Shown here piece by piece: positions 56,508 to 64,000 of a stretch of DNA of 64,000 nt. The notes beneath the pieces are model-generated. The model was not told where the DNA came from. It did not search any database and worked only from the letters and a program-made list of their open reading frames with translations. Every line of letters begins with the position of its first letter. Positions within the stretch are counted from its first letter, which is position 1. Source of the DNA: Bicyclus anynana (taxonomy: Eukaryota; Arthropoda; Insecta; Lepidoptera; Nymphalidae). The position numbers and the translations under genes were made by a program. The DNA is taken from contig NC_069087.1 in assembly GCF_947172395.1 (NCBI RefSeq), positions 17,552,889 to 17,616,888 on the forward strand, read 5' to 3'.

Positions 56508-56552
56508 TAGGTTTGAATATACATATCAATTTAATATGTATATTCAAACCTA
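56508..56552. repeat. Perfect 19-bp hairpin
   Basis: TAGGTTTGAATATACATAT (56508-56526) and its exact reverse complement (56534-56552) flank a 7-base loop. It shares ATATACATAT with the split palindrome next to it. Confidence 0.9.
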
Positions 56553-56569
56553 GTCATCATCCCCATTTC

Positions 56570-57210
56570 TGAAAGCAGTCTAACAAAATGATCCTATAGG
56601 TACAGAATACAGGTTCCATTTCCAAAATAGAAAGAACTAACCTCCGACATCACTCCACCGTTCGTACCGTACTTACGTCCCAACATATTCCCGTAACTTT
56701 AAATTTGGTATCGAATGCATTCCCCGGGGACCCAGTCTATCTGCGACATCGAATTATTGATGCATGCCCCGCACTGGAGTAGGTTTGAAATTTTGTATGC
56801 AAAGGAAATACAGGTGGATTTTTAGAAGTTCATCTTTACATTCGCTACAATAATAACTGTTGATTTTCTCTTGTAATCTCTATAACTTGAAATATCTTTC
56901 AAGTTGAAATATTTATGTATTTATGTTTATTGATTGTAGGTACGAAGGTTGTTTGAAAAAGAAGTCCTGGTCTCGATTTCCAGATGTAGTCAATTTAGGA
57001 TTTAATATTTTCAAATATTTAAGGTTTTCGTGCGATTACATTTATAATAATATCTACCAACTTGTTGCAAATTATCTATCGAAAAATAATACTTAATATA
57101 ATATCCACAGTTCTTGACCACGACCAGACAAAGATACAGATACCCAAGCTATAAAAATCCACATCAGACAGACTTTAATGATAAAAATTAAAATAATTAA
57201 TAACAACAAA
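56570..57210. other. No gene seen
   Basis: Contains CGAATTATTGATGCATGCCC near 56750, a relative of the motif that opens the 145-bp repeat; otherwise nothing supported. Confidence 0.4.
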
Positions 57211-57219
57211 TATCAGGCA

Positions 57220-57410
57220 CTAGCTAACGCCGCGCAGTTTCACCCGCGTGGTTCCCGTTCCCGTGTAGGAATACGGGGATAATATATTCCCTTCAAAAAT
57301 TCCTCGATAAATGGACTATCTAACACTGAAAGAATTTTACAAATCGGACCAGTAGTTCCTGAGATTAGCGTGTTCAAGCAAACTCTTCAGCTTTATAATA
57401 TTAGTATAGA
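57220..57410 (-). mobile_element. Helitron-like short copy
   Basis: CTAGCTAACGCCGCGCAG at the left and CTTTATAATATTAGTATAGA at the right, the reverse of the standard ends. The core has ACCCGCGTGGTTCCCGTTCC and GGACCAGTAGTTCCTGAG. Confidence 0.7.
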
Positions 57411-57724
57411 CAACGTAATTTCCTAGACACGGGGTGTATTGCAATGAACTACCAATTGTTGGAGAAAAAGGAAAAATCGACTCAGAAACCAAAATATCGT
57501 CATCAGTAGCCTGAAAGATAAGGCTACAGAACCCAATTCCGTAGCCTCTAAAGCTGTCTAATGGACTATCAATAGCCACTAACCCGGTGTACTATTGAAA
57601 TAGGAACAGGAATGCAAATACAAATGGGACGCAATCGATTTCTGTTCCAGCATCATCGGATGCAGCGACCCGCGACAGCGCGTCCCGGTGGATTCGAACA
57701 GAATCCGTCCATTTGCCGCGCGCG

Positions 57725-58183
57725 GGAATTATTGATGCTCCCTATCTCCGCATCATGCAGGCCACTTCGCACCTTATCCCCGATATAGACGGAAGAAAGT
57801 TTCGGAGGAAATTGTAACGCTACATACATGTAGCGTTGTAGCGATGTCGGCTTGTAGCCAACGACGTAGGGAATTATTGATGCTCCCTAACCCCGCATCA
57901 TGCAGGCCACTTCGCACCTTATCCCCGATATAGTCGGAAGAAAGTTCCGGAGGAAATTGTAACGCTACATACATGTAGCGTTGTAGCGATGTGGGCTTGT
58001 AGCCAACGACGTAGGGAATTACTGATGCTCCCTATCCCCGCATGATGCAGGCCACTTCGCACCTTCCCCCGATATAGTCGGAGGAAAGTTTCGGAGGAAA
58101 GTTTCGGAGGAAAGTTTCGGAGGAAATTGTAACGCTACATCGATGTAGCGTTGTAGCGATGTGGGCTTGTAGCCAACGACGTA
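57725..58183 (+). repeat. Tandem array, 3 copies of about 145 bp
   Basis: Units begin near 57726, 57871 and 58016 (period 145). Each has GGAATTATTGATGCTCCC, CATGCAGGCCACTTCGCACC, CGGAGGAAATTGTAACGC and GGCTTGTAGCCAACGACGTA. AACGCTACAT...ATGTAGCGTT forms a hairpin in each unit. The third copy expands GGAGGAAAGTTTC three times. Confidence 0.92.
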
Positions 58184-58199
58184 TGTACTATACAGGTTG

Positions 58200-58610
58200 C
58201 TGGGGAGTATTTCCCATAATCTCAAGGTGTTGACACACGCCTTTATCTATCCTTGCATATTAAAACTTTAAAAGACATGTCCCAAAATGGGCCTTTAGTA
58301 TTTATAATTTTTAAACAGGTCGACAGTATTTTTTACGGATAGAAGATACAAATTGCTGTTGGGGAAAATAATTTTCAGAATTTTCGGAACCCGCATTAAT
58401 TAGATAAATATTTTTTTTTGTTTCACTCCCTTGTTTACAAATTAAACATAGACAATACAGTAAGAGTTCAAAACAGCCAATTAAAACACTGGAATTGAAT
58501 TCATATCCGGTGTAAGATGTCAATGTCATGTAATATTGTCAAATGTCAATAAGACACAAGCTAAAAAGGAACATTACATCGTAGACAGAGAAGCATTAAA
58601 CAAAAAAAAC
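58200..58610. other. No gene seen
   Basis: AT-rich; no supported feature. Confidence 0.4.
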
Positions 58611-58614
58611 TTTT

Positions 58615-58763
58615 ATGAAAATATAATCTAGCCTATAGCCTTCCTCGATAAATGGGTTATCTACCACTGAAAGTATTTTCCAAATCGGACCAGTAGTTCC
58701 TGAGATTAGCGCGTTCAATCAAACAAGCAAACAAACTCTTCCGCTTTATAATATTAGTATAGA
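58615..58763 (-). mobile_element. Helitron-like fragment
   Basis: CTTTATAATATTAGTATAGA right end with CCTCGATAAATGGGTTATC and GGACCAGTAGTTCCTGAG, close to 57300-57410; the CTAG end is missing. Confidence 0.62.
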
Positions 58764-59009
58764 ATTATGTACTTAATATTTATAAATATATTCAACTTCC
58801 GTGTTCCACTCTCAAAACATGACCCTAAATCCCTAAATCTGTCAGCGGTCCGCCCCGAGAACAAAAGGGAAAGTCAAATAAATGTACACAGCACTCCACC
58901 CCGTAAATAATGTAACAGATCAGACGAATGACAAACAAACATTAACCCTCATTGTAGGTTTATCGTTTCCAAAATCTTTCAGATGTTCTATAAGGGCAGG
59001 TGTTAGGTA

Positions 59010-59100
59010 CTTTGATTTTTTTTTTTTTTCTGTCTGAGTAGGTGCCGATAGCTCCCTGCGGAACCACTACGGCGTCACCGGGGGAGTCACGGTCACTACT
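59010..59100 (-). mobile_element. Jockey LINE 3' end fragment
   Basis: A T run followed by CTGTCTGAGTAGGTGCCG and ACTACGGCGTCACCGGGGG, a diverged match to 25300-25370 in the same orientation (poly(A) on the minus strand). Confidence 0.6.
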
Positions 59101-59501
59101 TTGAGGAGTTCTTCGTTAACAGTGAATAATTGGTTTATTTTGCCAGTCTTCATGAAATATCAACAAATGCAAGCGACAACATCGAATGTGGGTTGATAAT
59201 AACAACCTTGTCGGAAACCTTTCAGGGGTCATATTTGGCATAAAAGCTTGAAGATGGGTTGGAAAACGTCTCATCAGTATGGTTCGTCTCATTCATAGTT
59301 TTGTCCGACTCACCATAAATAATCACATACACTAAAGTGTTGTTCAGATAGCATGGGCACGGTGACAGCCGCCTGTACGACGTTCGTACTAATATCGTGA
59401 ATCGCGGCAAAAATTTCAAGAGTGAAACGAACTGTCACCCGTACCATCGTACATGAAACGAACTGTAAGTTTGAACAGTATGGTCATAAATGAATATTTT
59501 A

Positions 59502-59693
59502 GCTGGTGGGAGGCTTCGGCCGTAGTTACCACCCAACCGACAAAGACGTACTGCCAAGCGTTCCGATATGATATCGTGTAGAAACCGAAAGGGGTGTGGA
59601 TTTACATCCTCCTCCGCTTCCATCTTAGATTGTATCATCACTTATCATCAGGTGAGATTGTAGTCAAGGGCTAACTTGTAAAGAATAAAAAAA
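59502..59693 (+). mobile_element. SINE-1 body (first unit of duplicated block)
   Basis: GCTGGTGGGAGGCTTCGGCC to CTAACTTGTAAAGAATAAAA; the head is missing. The sequence after it (GGCTCAAGGATTATAAAAG) recurs after the next copy. Confidence 0.8.
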
Positions 59694-60005
59694 GGCTCAA
59701 GGATTATAAAAGAAAAAACATACTCTTGAAAGTACACGTTAACTCAACAAATGTTTTGTTAACCATTCCATCAATAGCGCAAACAAAATTCCAAATTCAA
59801 AACGCTAGCAACTAAGTAAAGAGTATAAAAACTTTTGAAAGCAACGTTTTTACAGGGTTCCGAGGGTTAAATGGATTGGTCCACTTACTTGATTAGTTTT
59901 GAGTTTAACGCCCACGATTTGGATTGATTCACACAAACCAACGGCGCTGACGAATAGCAGTAAAGGGATGATTGTGCGACATTAATTAATTAGTCATATT
60001 AATAA

Positions 60006-60160
60006 CTAGCGGACGCCCGCGACTTCGATCGCGTGAAATTCTGTTTTTCACAAATCCCGCGGGATCAGCTATCAGTTCACAAATCGGTTCAACCGTTCCA
60101 GAGATATAGCCCGGACAAACAGAAAGATAGACAGACCAAAATTTTATAAAATATATATAT
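60006..60160 (-). mobile_element. Helitron-like 3' part, block 1
   Basis: CTAGCGGACGCCCGCGACTT and CGTGAAATTCTGTTTTTCAC; followed by an AT run and the 21-bp hairpin at 60172-60216. Confidence 0.6.
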
Positions 60161-60171
60161 ATATGTTTATA

Positions 60172-60216
60172 TATAATAAAACATACCTAATCAAGGATTA
60201 GGTATGTTTTATTATA
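60172..60216. repeat. Perfect 21-bp hairpin, 3-base loop
   Basis: TAATAAAACATACCTAATC (with two more bases, 60172-60192) pairs exactly with 60196-60216 around AAG. The equivalent place in the second block (about 61110) lacks it. Confidence 0.9.
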
Positions 60217-60297
60217 GTCAATAGCTTTAAGCACTTATTGTGCATAGCTTTAAGCACAGTTATTTTGAATATATTGTATATATCTAGCTCATGTTAT

Positions 60298-60620
60298 ATG
60301 GATTTACAAGACGGAGGTCCTGGTTTCGATTCCCGGCTAGGCCGGTTAAGATTTTCTTAAATAGTCCAGGTCTGGCTTGAGAGGCTTCGGCCGTAGCTAG
60401 CTACCACCCTACCGGGAAAGACGTAGCGCCAAGCGATTTAGCGGTCTGGTACGATGTCGTGCAGAAACCGAAATGGGTGTGGTTTTACATCCTCCTCCTA
60501 ACAAGTTAGCCCACTTCCATCTTAGATTGTGACGATGTGTACGATGTGTACACAGAGCATCATCACTTATCATCAGGTGAGATTGTAGTCAAGGGCTAAC
60601 TTGTAAAGAATAAAAAAAAA
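60298..60620 (+). mobile_element. SINE-1 copy, block 2
   Basis: Starts inside the head at GGATTTACAAGACGGAGGTC, B box TGGTTTCGATTCCCGG, full body and A-rich tail. Carries a local GACGATGTGTACGATGTGTA duplication near 60531. Confidence 0.82.
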
Positions 60621-60931
60621 GGCTCAAGGATTATAAAAGAAAAAACATACTCTTGAAAGTACACGTTAACTCAACAAATGTTTTGTTAACAATTTCATCA
60701 ATAGCGCAAACAAAATTCCAAATTCAAAACGCTAGCAACTAAGTAAAGAGTATAAAAACTTTTGAAAGCAACGTTTTTACAGGGTTCCGAGGGTAAATGG
60801 ATTGGTCCACTTACTTGATTAGTTTTGAGTTTAACGCCCACGATTTGGATTGATTCACATAAACTAACAGCGCTGACAAATAGCAGTAAAGGGATGATTG
60901 TGCAACATCAATTAATTAGTGATATTAATAA

Positions 60932-61110
60932 CTATAGGACGCCCGCGACTTCGAACGCGTGAAATTCTGTTTTTCACAAATCTCCCGGGATAATAAGTAG
61001 CCTATATGTTGCTCCATAACCTCCTTTATCTTCCTGTGAAAGTCCCATAAAAATTGGTTCAGCCGTTTTAGAGATTAGCCCGGACAAACAGGCAGACCAA
61101 ATTTTTAAAA
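60932..61110 (-). mobile_element. Helitron-like 3' part, block 2
   Basis: CTATAGGACGCCCGCGACTT (the CTAG end is mutated) and CGTGAAATTCTGTTTTTCAC, then CTATATGTTGCTCCATAACC, which block 1 lacks. Confidence 0.58.
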
Positions 61111-61252
61111 AGCTCGATTATGTTTTATTATCGTATCCATATAAGCACTTATTGTGTAAATACAGTTATTTTGAAATCACAGAGATATACTTTAATTTTA
61201 TTTATATGTACTAATTAGCTGCAATAGCTATATTATATATCTAGATAATTTT

Positions 61253-61536
61253 ATGTGGATTTACAAGACGGAGGTCCTGGTTTCGATCTGGGCCTATTAA
61301 GGTTTTCTTAACTGGTCCAAGACTGGCTCGTGCGAGGCTTCGGCCTTAGCTACCACCACCCTACAACCCTACCGGTAAAGACGTACCGCCAAGCGATTTA
61401 GTGTTCCGGTATGATGTCGTGCAGAAACCGATTTTCCTCCTACGCCTAACAAGTTAGCCCGCTTCCATTTTAGATTGCATCACTTATCATGAGGCGAGAT
61501 TGCAGTCATGAGCTTGTAAAGAATAAAAAAAAACTC
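61253..61536 (+). mobile_element. SINE-1 copy, block 3
   Basis: TGTGGATTTACAAGACGGAG, TGGTTTCGATCTGGGCC, ACCGCCAAGCGATTTAG and A-rich tail; small deletions in B box and body. Confidence 0.8.
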
Positions 61537-62029
61537 CAGTTGAAAACAAAAAACCCATTCAATATAAAATTGTTGCCTGTCTATCTGTTCATGTATCTCC
61601 GACAGGTAGTAATCTTCACAGACAATATGAATGAAATCCACAGCACGTATTCGCAGCTCTAGGACGTTCGCACAAAGACAAAATCTATAAACAATTAGCA
61701 CCATTCAAATTGGATCGTGTGTGAGATCTGAATACTAATCAAGATATCGATAATTCGATACACGAAGCGTGTTCCGTACTACGTTCTGTGAGCGATTTAT
61801 CTGGTATCGCATGATATAGCTCCCTTCATAGCGAGATCATCTATATTCTATACATTATCATCATTAAAGCCACAGTCAAAATACATTTATTTTATTTAGG
61901 CTTACTACATAATCCGTTTTGAAACGTCATGTTATTAGATAATGGTAATAATAAAAGTATAGAAAACTTAAAATTTAAGTTACGAGGATTACAAACGCGC
62001 CTTGGTCCGAGAAAGAAGATATTAAAAAA

Positions 62030-62255
62030 CATCATTCATCATTTATCATTATTAGCACATATTTGGCTCACTGCTGAGCTCGAATCTCCTCTCAGAATGA
62101 GAGAGGTTAGGCCACCACGCTGGCCCAATGCGGATTGGCAGACTTCAGAATTAAAAAAGTTGTCAGGTATGCAGGTTTCCTCACGATGTTTTTCTTTCAC
62201 CTTTTGAGACACGTGAATCGGAGGCAGAGGTATCCACTGAGCTATCACGGCTCTC
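62030..62255 (-). mobile_element. SINE-2 copy with internal deletions
   Basis: Antisense: GGCTCACTGCTGAGCTCG, CCAATGCGGATTGGCAGAC, ATGCAGGTTTCCTCACGATG, then a jump to ATCGGAGGCAGAGGTATCC, so most of the B-box region is lost. Confidence 0.78.
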
Positions 62256-62269
62256 TATTAAATAACACA

Positions 62270-63020
62270 TGCTTTTAATTTACTCGAAAAGAACCTTAAT
62301 AGACGATAGGAAATCCGCGGTGAAAGCTATATAATAATATAGCTTCGCATTAGTTGTATGTTGCGTGAATGCGAATCAGTATTCCATGTGTAATCCCTTC
62401 AAAGGGCATTATAATACGTTATATTAGCAGTGCCGTGTTAATTTGAGTTTACGATCATTGAAATATATTACCGAATGTTATTATGATGAGCTTATAAAAC
62501 AGAGAGGTGCAGGTTCGATATCTAGCTATTTTATGATATTTTATATTATTTTATGAATTGAATATTAAATGTAACACTAATGTAAACTACAAAATAATAT
62601 AACTGCTTTTATTACACAATTTGAATAAAAGCAGTTACATTAATAAATAGAACTAAAATGGGGCAAAATAAATTTAATTTAATCTACTTATTTATAATTT
62701 GTTTGTACACCACAATAACGAACAAAAGAAATGTTGTTATCAATACCGCAATTTTTTCAAAAACTTCATTAATCAGACATGAAAGACGTTTTCGTTGTTT
62801 AAATGAATATTTTTCAGGAGAGGTTTTAAACTTTAAGGCTGTCTGTTTTAAATTTAAAAAATGTAGTAAGCAGGTTTATTTGGTTTTCAATTTACATTCG
62901 AATATACATAAAAACACAGTTTTATTATAAATTAAATGAAAATAATACATGCTAGGGTTAAGTAAGTTAAGTAAAGAGTCATGGAAAAAAAATATAGAAA
63001 CATAGAAGGAGTCAATGATT
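62270..63020. other. No gene seen
   Basis: AT-rich. A 90-codon plus frame at 62658-62930 starts with ATG but has no recognised motif and no flanking signals. Confidence 0.35.
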
Positions 63021-63033
63021 AAAAAATAAAAAA

Positions 63034-63406
63034 CCCGACTGCCTAACCTGGTCGCACCTAGTTATCCGCCTCGCGTATTTTGTATAGCGATTATTAGATA
63101 ACGTTTTTCTTATTGTAGGTTTTTTTAATATGGTCGAGATATACCATTTTGAAATTCTCTGGATAAGCCCTTGAATTTGGTGGGTATCAAATTATAATAA
63201 TATATAATAATTATATATATCAATATTCGAAAAAAACAATATTCACCTCGAGTCTATACATCTACGTCTCACAATCGTCGTGTAGGATTTTTTATAATTT
63301 CGCCTATGTAAGTACACTTGGGTTATTAAAATAAAGACTATTACAATACATACATACTTACATACATACAAGATACGCGCGAAAAACTTCCCTTCTTGCA
63401 GCCGGG
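63034..63406. repeat. CCCGACTGC terminal-inverted-repeat element
   Basis: CCCGACTGC at 63034-63042 and GCAGCCGGG at 63398-63406 are inverted ends with one mismatch. The interior has TATG/CATA-rich DNA and matches 3845-4095 in reverse. It may be a non-autonomous DNA transposon of about 373 bp. Confidence 0.55.
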
Positions 63407-63468
63407 TAAAAAGTTTAAAGAAGCATCGTTATATTAATTAATGAAGCATAAATATTGACTAAACTCAC

Positions 63469-63516
63469 CTAAACTGACTGCTGTTTGAACACAAGCAATT
63501 AACATCAAGACAGCTA
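63469..63516 (-). CDS. Candidate signal-peptide exon of B3GLCT
   Basis: On the minus strand a T-rich tract ending TTACAG precedes 48 bases that read AVLMLIACVQTAVSL and end with G before GTGAGT, a consensus donor. The peptide has the hydrophobic core and small residues of a signal peptide. The exon ends in phase 1, and the first confident B3GLCT exon (38281) begins in the matching phase (completing a Gly codon), where the mature enzyme should start. The exon begins with a partial codon, so the initiator ATG is probably in an exon beyond the right edge; an internal ATG at 63505-63503 would give only a very short leader. Linking this exon to B3GLCT implies a 25,187-bp intron. That link is inference; it could belong to another secreted-protein gene. 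Confidence 0.5.
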
Positions 63517-63519
63517 CTG

Positions 63520-64000
63520 TAACAAAAAATAAAAATAATGAAGTTGCACTTTCTATTGATGCAGTTACTTAACTGCAGAAAGTATTGCGTAATTAACTAA
63601 ATGTGTAATGAGACTTCAGAAAAAAATAATATTTAAAATATTTTTTCAAATAACAAGATTCAGAAAATGTAAAAATATTTACTTTTGTTAAAAAAGTTAT
63701 ATTTTTTTGTTATTTACAAGTCTCTTTGACTTCAATATTTATTATATTCAAACTTAAAAAAAACCAGGTCCAGTAAACCTATATAAATAATTTTAAAATT
63801 TATATTTTATTTAAATTCGTTGTTTAAAAGAATATGCCAGGAAATATTTTACATATTACTAAACTTTACGAATTATTAATTTAGTGTAACAATTTGAATA
63901 TCTTTTTAAATAATTTTGTATTTAAATTTTTTTTTTCTCACAAAATATAGAATTTCAAGTTACTGGTAATTGCATATAAAAATAGTTACTAAACTCTATA
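63520..64000. other. AT-rich end of window, no exon found
   Basis: Lies just upstream (minus strand) of the candidate signal exon. No minus-strand ATG followed by a phase-compatible donor was seen; an ATG CAA TTA CCA before GTAACT near 63970 is in the wrong phase. Confidence 0.4.

Larger units (their letters stand above)
59502..61536 (+). repeat. Tandem duplication of a SINE-unique-Helitron block
   Basis: The series SINE-1, then GGCTCAAGGATTATAAAAG... unique DNA, then a Helitron 3' part (GGACGCCCGCGACTTCG) occurs at 59502-60299 and 60300-61252. A third SINE-1 with the same truncated head follows at 61253. The anchor GGCTCAAGGA is at 59694 and 60621. The unique part differs by a few substitutions only. 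Confidence 0.85.

Noticed and set aside
63960..63985. First B3GLCT exon ATG CAA TTA CCA before GTAACT
   Set aside because: It ends in phase 0, whereas the next exon needs phase 1, and it would encode only four residues.

Overview
The window looks like AT-rich nuclear DNA from a lepidopteran insect (moth or butterfly). The reasons are the dense load of tRNA-derived SINEs and LEP1-like Helitron relatives, the RTE- and Jockey-clade LINEs, canonical spliceosomal introns, and an Ala/Leu/Pro-rich cuticle-type protein gene. No species can be named from the sequence alone.

Only two host genes can be supported. The first is a multi-exon minus-strand gene for the ER enzyme beta-1,3-glucosyltransferase (B3GLCT, GT31 family). 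Nine coding exons lie between 38281 and 32021 and end in a C-terminal RDEL retention signal. A tenth, signal-peptide-like exon at 63516-63469 has the matching splice phase. If it belongs to the same gene, the first visible intron is about 25 kb long. The second gene is a single-exon plus-strand gene for a secreted cuticle-like protein (50676-51359) with its own TATA box and initiator. It would be nested on the opposite strand inside that large intron.

Layout: 1-25 kb is intergenic and filled with SINE, Helitron and LINE fragments and a pair of long inverted repeats. 25.3-28.0 kb is a young 5'-truncated Jockey-type LINE with poly(A) and an 11-bp target-site duplication. 29.3-30.2 kb is an array of 86-bp tandem repeats. 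32.0-38.3 kb is the B3GLCT gene body, with a SINE inserted 23 bp from one splice donor. 38.3-50.2 kb holds Helitron copies, a 46-bp tandem array and G-rich or C-rich minisatellites. 50.3-52.1 kb is the cuticle gene. 53.2-56.5 kb is a near-intact full-length RTE-clade LINE (one frameshift, 12-bp target-site duplication) inserted in the middle of a palindrome. 57.7-58.2 kb is a 145-bp tandem array. 59.5-61.5 kb is a tandemly duplicated mosaic of SINE, unique and Helitron sequence.

The two host genes have no evident functional link. The repeats relate to one another in three ways: SINE family 2 shares a GATGATG tail with the RTE element, SINE-1 is nested in SINE-2, and Helitron copies are reused as insertion sites. 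Nothing bacterial, viral or CRISPR-like was seen, and no intact tRNA or rRNA gene was found.
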